Below are positions 47,985 through 55,173 of a stretch of DNA of 64,000 bases, piece by piece (the stretch's first letter is position 1; each line of letters begins with the position of its first letter). A model generated the notes under the pieces. It ran no database searches, was not told the DNA's origin, and saw only the letters and a program-made list of their open reading frames with translations. Origin of the DNA: Limosilactobacillus balticus (lineage in GTDB: Bacteria; Bacillota; Bacilli; Lactobacillales; Lactobacillaceae); the NCBI RefSeq assembly GCF_014145615.1, contig NZ_JACIVH010000069.1, positions 79,194 through 143,193 of the forward strand. Reading direction: 5' to 3'. The translations under genes were made by a program, and so were the position numbers.

Positions 47985-48293
47985 TTACAACCCCATACCT
48001 TGCGTATATTTACCAAGCTTTTGTTGAGTAGCATCATTGACTTGCTTCATGCCATCTTTCACAGCAGCAATTACCAAATCTTGAAGCATCTCAATATCAT
48101 CTGGATCAACTGCTTCTGGCTTAATCTTTAAGTCAAGTAATTGGTTATCCCCACTAAATGTAGCAGTCACCATATCATCTGGGGCCTTCCCTACAAATTC
48201 CTGTTTAGCAAGTTCTTCATGTTCAGCCATCATTTTCTTTTGCATTGCCTTAGCTTGTTTCATCATTTGTTGCATATTCATTCCACGCATCAT
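47985..48293 (-). CDS. nucleoid-associated protein, YbaB/EbfC family
   Basis: A 102-residue protein rich in Met, Gln and Lys at its N-terminus (MNMQQMMKQAKAMQKKM), followed by the conserved DPDDIEMLQDLVIAAVKDGM helix near 70-90. EbfC proteins bind DNA as dimers. ATG 48293 fits the family (MMRGMNMQ); an in-frame ATG at 48305 is closer to AAAGG but only three bases from it. The gene lies between dnaX and recR, as usual. Confidence 0.93.
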   Translation of the reverse strand: MMRGMNMQQMMKQAKAMQKKMMAEHEELAKQEFVGKAPDDMVTATFSGDNQLLDLKIKPEAVDPDDIEMLQDLVIAAVKDGMKQVNDATQQKLGKYTQGMGL

Positions 48294-48313
48294 AATATCA
48301 TCCATCCTTTTTC

Positions 48314-50149
48314 TTAATTATCTTCTATTTTAACAATATCACTACCAAATAGCTTCTGTGCTGTTGCTACCTGATTATCTTCTTGAGGTGACGTTGCTTC
48401 AGTCAGTGCCTCATCTTCTGGCGGTAACGGTGGTTCTTCTGGCGGTACTGGTGTAGCTGCAGAGGTTTGTCCGCTTCCTTCAGTTGTTTGCGGTTTTTGT
48501 TTGCTAGGTTGCGTCTTTTGTTGCTTGTTACCAAAGCCATGATCCTTAATAAAGTCTTGCCGAATTTTTGGCCACTTATCTTTAGGTACAAAAACAACTT
48601 GCCGTTCATTCCCAGTTAAACGTTGCAAAGCATTTTCCATATTCTCTAATAATGTTGTATCATCAGCCGCTTGCTGGAATAAGAAAGGATAATCAAAAGC
48701 AACAATTATTCCCACAGCGCTAGCAGCAACTGGTTGTGAAACATGGAGTAAGGACCGTTGTGGTACCGACAATAGGTTCAACATATCCCCCCATAACTCA
48801 CGAACATTTATTAAATCCTGACGAGTCGCATTTTCTAACACTGGGTAAATCTTATTGAGATTAACCTGCACTTTCTTTTGTTGCACTCGTGGCTGTTCAT
48901 TTTGTTGCCGAGGTGATGGTCGACTAGCCTTTACCGGCATATTCTGCAACTGCTTTACTGTTTGTTGCAATTGCTGAATCTCTTGTTGTAATTTTTCAAT
49001 GGTCTTAGTAGCTTCAGTATTTGTAGTCAAAGAAACTGCTGGTGCCGATTGAGTATTCTTTTGTGGCTCGATCTGTGCAAGCTTTATCGTGAGAACTTCC
49101 AAGTATACATCTGGATGAGTCGTAAAGCGCATCTCTTCTTGGATATTATTTAGTTCATCGATCATTTGGTATAAGGTCGCTGAAGAAGCAAGTTGGACTA
49201 TTTCTTCAAAGTCTTCCTTCTTTAGTCCTGTACTTTCAACACTAATCAAGCTTGGCGATTCTTGGTACAACAGAATATCCCGAATAAAGGAAATCAAGTC
49301 TTCGATAAAACGCTGACCATCTTTTCCCTCATCCAAAATATCTTTCATGGTATCAAGAGCAGTCGCCCCTTCATGTTTACTAATTTCTATAAAGTACTTC
49401 TTTAATAACTGTTTAGTAACACTTCCTGTAACTAATAAAGCATCGTCCAACTTTACCTCATTATCACTGAAAGAAAGAACCTGGTCAAGGATACTCAATG
49501 CATCCCGCATCCCTCCTTCAGCAGCATTTGCAATTACCCATAATGCTTTTTCATCATAAGTGACTTCCTTTTGCTCAAGGATATATTTCATTCGATCAAA
49601 TGCATCTTCTGCTGAAATTCGTCGAAAATCAAATCGCTGAACCCTTGAGATAATTGTTAAAGGAATTTTATGGGGTTCTGTAGTTGCAAGAATAAAAATT
49701 ACATTGGCTGGTGGTTCTTCAAGCGTCTTTAGTAATGCATTAAAGGCCCCCGTTGAAAGCATGTGAACTTCATCAATTATATAAACCTTGTAATCCGCTT
49801 GGGTAGGGGCATATTTTGCCTTGTCCCGAATATCCCGAATCTCTTCAACCCCATTATTAGAAGCCGCATCGATTTCAATTACATCATTTAATTGTCCGTT
49901 CGTAATTGCTTTGCAAATCTCACACTCATTACATGGTTCGCCATCCTTAGAGTGATGACAATTAACCGCTTTAGCAAAAATTTTTGCCGCTGAGGTTTTA
50001 CCAGTACCACGTGGACCAGCGAACAAGTATGCATGGCTTATCTGGTGAGTGATGATGGCGTTTTTTAGGGTTCTTGTAACAATCTGTTGACCGACAAGAT
50101 CATCGAATCGCTGTGGTCGCCAGACACGATATAATGCCTGATAACTCAT
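48314..50149 (-). CDS. dnaX: DNA polymerase III subunits gamma and tau
   Basis: A 611-residue AAA+ clamp-loader ATPase. Walker A is GPRGTGKTS near 45-53, the zinc site is C..CNECEIC near 64-79, the Walker B box is VYIIDEVHML, and FRRISAEDAFDRM and SRVQRFDF follow. The last 200 residues are a Gln- and Pro-rich linker, then the tau tail. I see no A-AAA-AAG slip site like the one that makes gamma in Escherichia coli. The SRP RNA gene lies upstream. Confidence 0.97.
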   Translation of the reverse strand: MSYQALYRVWRPQRFDDLVGQQIVTRTLKNAIITHQISHAYLFAGPRGTGKTSAAKIFAKAVNCHHSKDGEPCNECEICKAITNGQLNDVIEIDAASNNGVEEIRDIRDKAKYAPTQADYKVYIIDEVHMLSTGAFNALLKTLEEPPANVIFILATTEPHKIPLTIISRVQRFDFRRISAEDAFDRMKYILEQKEVTYDEKALWVIANAAEGGMRDALSILDQVLSFSDNEVKLDDALLVTGSVTKQLLKKYFIEISKHEGATALDTMKDILDEGKDGQRFIEDLISFIRDILLYQESPSLISVESTGLKKEDFEEIVQLASSATLYQMIDELNNIQEEMRFTTHPDVYLEVLTIKLAQIEPQKNTQSAPAVSLTTNTEATKTIEKLQQEIQQLQQTVKQLQNMPVKASRPSPRQQNEQPRVQQKKVQVNLNKIYPVLENATRQDLINVRELWGDMLNLLSVPQRSLLHVSQPVAASAVGIIVAFDYPFLFQQAADDTTLLENMENALQRLTGNERQVVFVPKDKWPKIRQDFIKDHGFGNKQQKTQPSKQKPQTTEGSGQTSAATPVPPEEPPLPPEDEALTEATSPQEDNQVATAQKLFGSDIVKIEDN

Positions 50150-50250
50150 CGCTAGACTCCCTTTCTGAATTTAAAATACTATAAAATATTATACAAGGAA
50201 TTAAGCACATAAAGTAGTTAAAATCCATTTTAACTGAAATTTAAAAATAA

Positions 50251-50282
50251 AAAAGACCCGCAACAAATTATTACGAGTCAGC
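50251..50282 (-). terminator. terminator of the SRP RNA gene
   Basis: On the minus strand GACTCGTAATA and TTGCGGGTC arms form a stem, followed by TTTTTTATT, just downstream of the SRP RNA. Confidence 0.7.
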
Positions 50283-50298
50283 TTAATTATCAATAAAA

Positions 50299-50390
50299 CT
50301 TAGAGCACAAGGTATATCATACTTAGTGCTGCTTCCTTCCAGACCTGACACGGTTCGTAAGCATACCCTTGCTCTAAGGCCTTACGGCAA
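50299..50390 (-). ncRNA. ffs: small signal recognition particle RNA (4.5S-like)
   Basis: On the minus strand the conserved SRP domain core is present: GTGTCAGGTCTGGAAGGAAG, then CAGCACTAAG. It is closed by a long helix of CTTAGAGCAAGG and CCTTGTGCTCTAAG. This is the GGAA tetraloop and symmetric loop that bind Ffh. The size, about 90 bases, fits the small type without an Alu domain. A -10-like TATACT lies just before the 5' end. Its place between tadA and dnaX matches other Firmicutes. The exact ends are estimates. Confidence 0.93.
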
Positions 50391-50421
50391 ATAGTATAAT
50401 ACACTATTTTTCTTTAAATTA

Positions 50422-50934
50422 CTAGGGGTTAGTCTTATTTTTTCGGCGGGCTTCTTTCCGACGGCGACGAATTTCACGGAAAAAGTTTTTTAGCATTTGA
50501 CTACACTCACCCCTTAAAACACCAGAATGGACATTAACTTGATGGTTCAAACGTGAATCACTTAATAGATGGTACAAGCTATCAACTGCTCCTGCTTTCG
50601 GATCAGTGGCACCATAATAAACATTTTTTATTCGTGCATTGATAATAGCACCGCTACACATAATACAAGGTTCTAACGTAACATATAAGTCACAATCTTC
50701 TAAACGCCAACTTCCTAAATTCGTGCATGCTTCCATAATTGCAAGCATTTCTGCGTGATAGGTAACATCTTGAAACTTTTCACGCATATTATGGCCACGT
50801 CCGATTACCTGTCCATCATGGACAACAATCGCACCAATTGGTACTTCATCTAAAATTCTGGCTTGTTTTGCTTCTGCAATAGCCATCTTCATAAATTTTT
50901 GTTGTTCAGATAATGATGAATTAATTTTTTCCAT
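50422..50934 (-). CDS. tadA: tRNA-specific adenosine-34 deaminase
   Basis: A 170-residue zinc deaminase that makes inosine-34 in tRNA-Arg(ACG). HAEMLAI near 61 has the zinc His and proton-shuttle Glu, and PCIMCSGAI near 93 the two zinc Cys. The C-terminus is basic (RRRRKEARRKNK). Its place next to the SRP RNA and dnaX is conserved. It is transcribed away from nrdH. Confidence 0.94.
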   Translation of the reverse strand: MEKINSSLSEQQKFMKMAIAEAKQARILDEVPIGAIVVHDGQVIGRGHNMREKFQDVTYHAEMLAIMEACTNLGSWRLEDCDLYVTLEPCIMCSGAIINARIKNVYYGATDPKAGAVDSLYHLLSDSRLNHQVNVHSGVLRGECSQMLKNFFREIRRRRKEARRKNKTNP

Positions 50935-51070
50935 TCTTTTTCTCCAACTACTTAAAATTACCCTGCTTTTCAGTGTATAATAATAGACTAGTTTTTCAAA
51001 TTAATTTTATTAATCACCTGCTTAAGTATTTTATCAAAAAAAGTTTCACAGGTGTTAATCACCAGCTTAA

Positions 51071-51153
51071 GCACTATATATTGTGTTTCACTATTTTGCA
51101 AGCACGAAATATAGTGCTTTTTTAATTGATTTTTTCTAATTCATCGTTATACT
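51071..51153 (+). promoter_or_regulatory. nrdHEF promoter with a tandem pair of NrdR boxes
   Basis: Box 1, GCACTATATATTGTGT (51071-51086), and box 2, GCACGAAATATAGTGC (51102-51117), both match the NrdR consensus and are separated by 15 bases, so centres are 31 bases (three turns) apart, the usual arrangement. Downstream TTGATT (51126-51131) and TATACT (51148-51153) are 16 bases apart. NrdR with dATP/ATP would repress the operon from here. The two boxes also form a hairpin with each other, but this is a by-product of their symmetry. Confidence 0.85.
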
Positions 51154-51191
51154 AGAAAACATCGACTAATCGTTTAGGAGGCCTCGTGAAG

Positions 51192-51413
51192 ATGGTAACT
51201 GTATTTTCAAAAAATAATTGTATTCAATGCAAGATGACAAAACGTTTCCTTGAGCAGCACAAAATTTCATTTATTGAACATAACATCGATGAACAACCAG
51301 AATACATATCTCAACTTAAGTCTGAAGGTTTTATGGCAACTCCAGTTGTAAAGCTTCCTAACGGTCAAGCTTTTTCTGGCTTTCGTCCTGATCAATTAAA
51401 CCAACTTGCCTAA
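51192..51413 (+). CDS. nrdH: NrdH glutaredoxin-like protein
   Basis: A 73-residue thioredoxin-fold electron donor for class Ib ribonucleotide reductase. MVTVFSKNNCIQCKMTKRFL carries the redox CxxC at residues 10-13, and the C-terminus has GFRPDQ. ATG 51192 lies ten bases after AGGAGG; a GTG at 51186 is an in-frame alternative. It starts the nrdH-nrdE-nrdF operon, in which nrdI is missing. Confidence 0.95.
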   Translation: MVTVFSKNNCIQCKMTKRFLEQHKISFIEHNIDEQPEYISQLKSEGFMATPVVKLPNGQAFSGFRPDQLNQLA

Positions 51414-51434
51414 GTTTAAATAAACTAATATTTT

Positions 51435-51466
51435 GCCAGGCATCAATTCGCTATTGGTGCGCTGGC
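51435..51466 (+). other. hairpin between nrdH and nrdE
   Basis: GCCAGGCATCAA pairs with TTGGTGCGCTGGC (51435-51446 and 51454-51466), followed by TTCTTTATT. It may partly end transcription or set mRNA decay between nrdH and nrdE. Confidence 0.55.
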
Positions 51467-51512
51467 TTCTTTATTGACATAATCAAATTTATTCAGAAAG
51501 TGAGTTATTAAA

Positions 51513-53684
51513 ATGGCGTTATCCGATATCGATATGACCAAAGTTAAATATTACGATTATAACAACGAAGTAAATATCCCCAAAAACGGACAAATTCAAC
51601 TAGATAAAGATAAATTGGCTTTAGAAGACTTTATCAAAAATAATGTTGAGCCAAATACCAAAAACTTTTCTTCATTAAAAGAACGTTTTCAATGGTTAGA
51701 AGAAAATGATTATATTGAAGAAGGATTTATGAATAAATATAGTGAAGCATTCATTGAAAAGCTTTACGAATATTTAAAAGCACAAAACTTCCACTTCCAT
51801 TCTTTTATGGCTGCTTATAAGTTTTATGCTCAATATGCCTTACGAACAAATGATAAAGAGTACTACCTTGAAAACTATATCGATCGGGTCGCAATGAATG
51901 CTCTTTACCTCGCTAATGGTGATGAAGAGTTAGCAATGCAACTTGCTGATGAAATCATCCACCAACGTTATCAACCCGCGACTCCGACCTTCCTCAATGT
52001 TGGGCGTAAACGTCGGGGAGAATTTGTTTCTTGTTTTGCTATTCAAACAACGGATGACATGAATACCATTGGCCGAACAATCAATTCAGCCCTCCAACTT
52101 TCTAAAATTGGTGGTGGTGTTGGAATCAATTTAAGCAACCTTCGTGAAGCTGGCGCACCAATCAAGAAAATCCAAGGTGCTGCTAGTGGAGTTGTTCCTG
52201 TAATGAAGCTCTTAGAAGATAGTTTTTCCTATTCTAATCAGCTTGGACAGCGACAGGGGGCTGGAGTCGTTTACCTAAGCGTCTTCCACCCAGATATTAT
52301 TGAATTCTTAGGGGCTAAAAAGGAAAACGCTGATGAAAAGATTCGTTTAAAGACCCTTTCACTAGGCATTACTGTTCCTGATAAGTTTTATGAATTAGTA
52401 GAACAAAATGCTGATATGTACTTGTTTAGTCCCTATGATGTTGAACGAGTATATGGGATGCCATTCTCCTATGTCGATATCACAAAAGAATACGATAATT
52501 TAGTAGCAAACGATGATATTCGAAAAAAGAAAGTTAATGCCCGGGACTTAGAGGACGAAATCAGCAAACTTCAACAAGAATCAGGTTATCCCTACATTAT
52601 TAATATCGATACAGAAAACCGGGATAATCCGATTAATGGAAAAATTGTGATGAGTAATTTATGTTCAGAAATTGCTCAAGTACAAGTACCAGCTCGAGTA
52701 AATGATGATCAATCATACTCAGAAATGGGAATTGATATCAGTTGTAATCTTGGTTCAACCAATATTGCTAACATGATGGAGAGCCCTGACTTCGGTAAAT
52801 CAATTAAGGCAATGATGCGGGGCCTAACCCGAATCAGTGATGTAGAAGACCTAGATGTTGTTCCAACTATTCAAAATGGAAATCGGCTTGCCCATTCAGT
52901 TGGTTTGGGGGCAATGGGATTGCATAGCTATCTCGCTAAGCACCATATTCAATACGGAAGTCCGGTTGCAATTGAATTTACAGGCGTTTACTTTATGCTC
53001 CTAAACTATTGGTCATTGGTGGCATCAAATGAAATTGCCAAAGAGCGGCAGGAAACTTTCCACGATTTTAAGAATAGTAAATATGCGGATGGTTCTTATT
53101 TTGAAAAATATGTCACTAGGGATTGGGGCCCACAATCTGATGTTGTTAAAGGCCTTTTTGAGGGTATTTTTATCCCTGGAATTGAAGATTGGAAGAAATT
53201 GAAAGAGAATGTGATGCAAGACGGTCTTTATAATCAATATCGTCTTGCTGTAGCGCCAAACGGTTCAACTTCCTACATTAATGACTCAACTGCTAGTCTG
53301 CATCCAATCATTAATCGTGTTGAAGAACGGCAGGAAAAGATGATCGGTAAAATTTATTATCCCGCTCCATACCTTTCAAACGATACAATGCCCTACTATC
53401 GTTCAGCTTACGATATGGATATGCGAAAGGTCATTGATACATATGCAGCTGCACAACAGCACATCGATCAATCTCTTTCAATGACCCTCTTTATGCGATC
53501 AACAATTCCTGCAGGCCTTTATGAATGGAAGAATGGACGTACAGATAAAATGACTACCCGTGATTTAAATATCTTACGGCACTATGCCTACAAACGCGGT
53601 ATCAAGTCAATTTACTACATTCGAACATTTACTGATGATAGCGATGAAATTGGCGCAAACCAATGTGAAAGCTGTGTTATCTAA
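51513..53684 (+). CDS. nrdE: class Ib ribonucleoside-diphosphate reductase alpha subunit
   Basis: A 723-residue catalytic subunit that reduces NDPs to dNDPs. The N-terminus is short and lacks an ATP-cone domain, typical of class Ib. FVSCFAIQTTDDM holds the first active Cys, NLCSEIAQV with Cys near 388 the second, and the C-terminal CESCVI is the shuttle pair. QLGQRQGAGVVYLSVFHPDI is conserved. Without an ATP cone, activity is controlled mainly by the gene's NrdR regulation. Confidence 0.96.
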   Translation: MALSDIDMTKVKYYDYNNEVNIPKNGQIQLDKDKLALEDFIKNNVEPNTKNFSSLKERFQWLEENDYIEEGFMNKYSEAFIEKLYEYLKAQNFHFHSFMAAYKFYAQYALRTNDKEYYLENYIDRVAMNALYLANGDEELAMQLADEIIHQRYQPATPTFLNVGRKRRGEFVSCFAIQTTDDMNTIGRTINSALQLSKIGGGVGINLSNLREAGAPIKKIQGAASGVVPVMKLLEDSFSYSNQLGQRQGAGVVYLSVFHPDIIEFLGAKKENADEKIRLKTLSLGITVPDKFYELVEQNADMYLFSPYDVERVYGMPFSYVDITKEYDNLVANDDIRKKKVNARDLEDEISKLQQESGYPYIINIDTENRDNPINGKIVMSNLCSEIAQVQVPARVNDDQSYSEMGIDISCNLGSTNIANMMESPDFGKSIKAMMRGLTRISDVEDLDVVPTIQNGNRLAHSVGLGAMGLHSYLAKHHIQYGSPVAIEFTGVYFMLLNYWSLVASNEIAKERQETFHDFKNSKYADGSYFEKYVTRDWGPQSDVVKGLFEGIFIPGIEDWKKLKENVMQDGLYNQYRLAVAPNGSTSYINDSTASLHPIINRVEERQEKMIGKIYYPAPYLSNDTMPYYRSAYDMDMRKVIDTYAAAQQHIDQSLSMTLFMRSTIPAGLYEWKNGRTDKMTTRDLNILRHYAYKRGIKSIYYIRTFTDDSDEIGANQCESCVI

Positions 53685-53798
53685 GCCTAATCAGAATTTG
53701 ATTTAAACGTTGGGCACTGGTAAACTTGTTATTATGTATACAAATGGCTTTTGGTATCTTAATTTATTAAAAGCAACGTATTTGGAGGAGCTCAATCA

Positions 53799-54818
53799 AT
53801 GAAACTGGAAGAATTTAAACCTGTAAATCAATATAAAGCAATCAACTGGAATGAAGTTTCCGACATGATCGATAAAGCTACCTGGGAAAAGCTAACAGAA
53901 CAGTTCTGGCTTGATACCCGGATTCCTGTTGCCAATGATATGGATGATTGGCGTGAATTAGACGATGATCATCAATGGACTGTCGGACATGTTTTTGGTG
54001 GTCTAACCCTTCTAGATACTGTCCAATCAGAAGCAGGATTAACTGCCCTTAAAGAAGATGTTAAAACTCCTCATGAAACAGCTGTTCTTAACAACATCCA
54101 ATTTATGGAATCAGTTCACGCTAAAAGTTACTCAACTATTTTCTCTACTCTTAATACCCCAGATCAAATCAAAGAAATCTTTGAATGGTCCGATACTGAA
54201 GAATATCTGCAAAATAAGGCTGTCAAAATTGCAAATATGTACCTTGATCCAAGTCAAGATCCACTAAAAAAGAAAGTAGCCAACGTTTTCCTTGAAACTT
54301 TCTTATTCTATTCTGGTTTCTACACTCCCCTTTATTATCTTGGTCACAATAAGTTAAATAACGTGGCCGAAATCATTAAGCTAATTTTACGGGATGAATC
54401 AGTTCATGGGACATATATTGGATACAAGTTCCAAGTCGGATTGCGTGATCGAACGGAAAAACAACAACAAGATATGAAGGATTGGATGTATAATTTCCTT
54501 TATGAACTATATGATAATGAAGAAAAATATACTCATCTCCTTTACGATCAAGTTGGTTGGACAGATGATGTATTAACCTTCATCCGTTACAATGCTAATA
54601 AAGCGCTTATGAACCTTGGCCAAGATCCGCTATTCCCTGATACTGCTTCTGATGTTAACCCAGTTGTTATGAACGGGATTTCTACCTCAACCTCTAACCA
54701 TGATTTCTTTAGCCAAGTCGGCAATGGATATCGCATGGGTGCCGTTGAAGCAATGAATGATAGCGATTATAACGTTAAAGATCCAAACGCTGGAAAAGAT
54801 CTTAATGCACGCGATTAA
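53799..54818 (+). CDS. nrdF: class Ib ribonucleoside-diphosphate reductase beta subunit
   Basis: A 339-residue dimetal (Mn or Fe) radical subunit. Iron/manganese ligands appear in ESVHAKSYS near 105-108 and ILRDESVHGTYIG near 195, and the radical Tyr lies in YSTIF near 112. It is 114 bases after nrdE, with its own TTGGAGGAG Shine-Dalgarno. A Mn2-Tyr radical in class Ib normally needs flavodoxin NrdI, which is not in this window. Confidence 0.95.
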   Translation: MKLEEFKPVNQYKAINWNEVSDMIDKATWEKLTEQFWLDTRIPVANDMDDWRELDDDHQWTVGHVFGGLTLLDTVQSEAGLTALKEDVKTPHETAVLNNIQFMESVHAKSYSTIFSTLNTPDQIKEIFEWSDTEEYLQNKAVKIANMYLDPSQDPLKKKVANVFLETFLFYSGFYTPLYYLGHNKLNNVAEIIKLILRDESVHGTYIGYKFQVGLRDRTEKQQQDMKDWMYNFLYELYDNEEKYTHLLYDQVGWTDDVLTFIRYNANKALMNLGQDPLFPDTASDVNPVVMNGISTSTSNHDFFSQVGNGYRMGAVEAMNDSDYNVKDPNAGKDLNARD

Positions 54819-54824
54819 TAAAAA

Positions 54825-54851
54825 AAGTCACCTTTTTTGGGTGGCTTTTTT
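54825..54851 (+). terminator. terminator of nrdHEF
   Basis: AGTCACC (54826-54832) pairs with GGTGGCT around a T-rich loop, followed by six T. Confidence 0.85.
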
Positions 54852-54935
54852 ATTATTCTCAACAATAATCTTTCAGCGATTAGTTAATTTAATAACTATC
54901 TAAGTTCAATCAATATATTATCCTTTATATTGAAT

Positions 54936-54953
54936 TTGTGAAATGCGTTTCAA
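54936..54953 (+). promoter_or_regulatory. palindrome upstream of adhE (possible half Rex or cre-like site)
   Basis: TTGTGAA (54936-54942) opens a larger symmetric stretch, TGAAA-TGCG-TTTCA (54939-54952). The first half is an exact Rex half-site. The palindrome resembles a CcpA cre (TGAAA..CG..TTTCA) but has GC in place of the CG centre. It lies about 220 bases before adhE in a 355-base gap that otherwise shows only A/T-rich DNA and the Rex-like site below. Confidence 0.35.
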
Positions 54954-55069
54954 TCGATGATGGTTATCGAATCTATCACCTCTTAGCCTTAAAAATAATA
55001 CCAATGTTTTTTGCTGTTATATAACTATTACAAAGACAGTGTTGTAAGCGAATTCATAACAGATAACCA

Positions 55070-55120
55070 TTGTTTAAACATTCACAAAAGTATTTACAAA
55101 GCAAAAAAATGTAGTAACAT
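55070..55120 (+). promoter_or_regulatory. Rex-like operator and promoter of adhE
   Basis: TTGTTTA-AACA-TTCACAA (55070-55087) matches 12 of 14 arm positions of the Rex consensus TTGTGAA-N4-TTCACAA. TTTACA (55093-55098) and TAACAT (55115-55120) are 16 bases apart and form a plausible promoter, with the operator just upstream of it. rex itself is in this window, so NADH-responsive control of adhE is likely. Confidence 0.6.
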
Positions 55121-55173
55121 TATACATGTTCAAAGGTTAACAAAGAAAAGAATTGAAAAAGGAGATTTCAATT

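Noticed and set aside
48314..50149. dnaX programmed frameshift for gamma
   Set aside because: No A-AAA-AAG heptamer with a downstream stem was found near the expected domain border.
51071..51123. Intrinsic terminator at the NrdR boxes (GCACTATAT...ATATAGTGC followed by T-run)
   Set aside because: It lies upstream of the nrdH promoter with no plus-strand gene before it; the symmetry is explained by two NrdR boxes.
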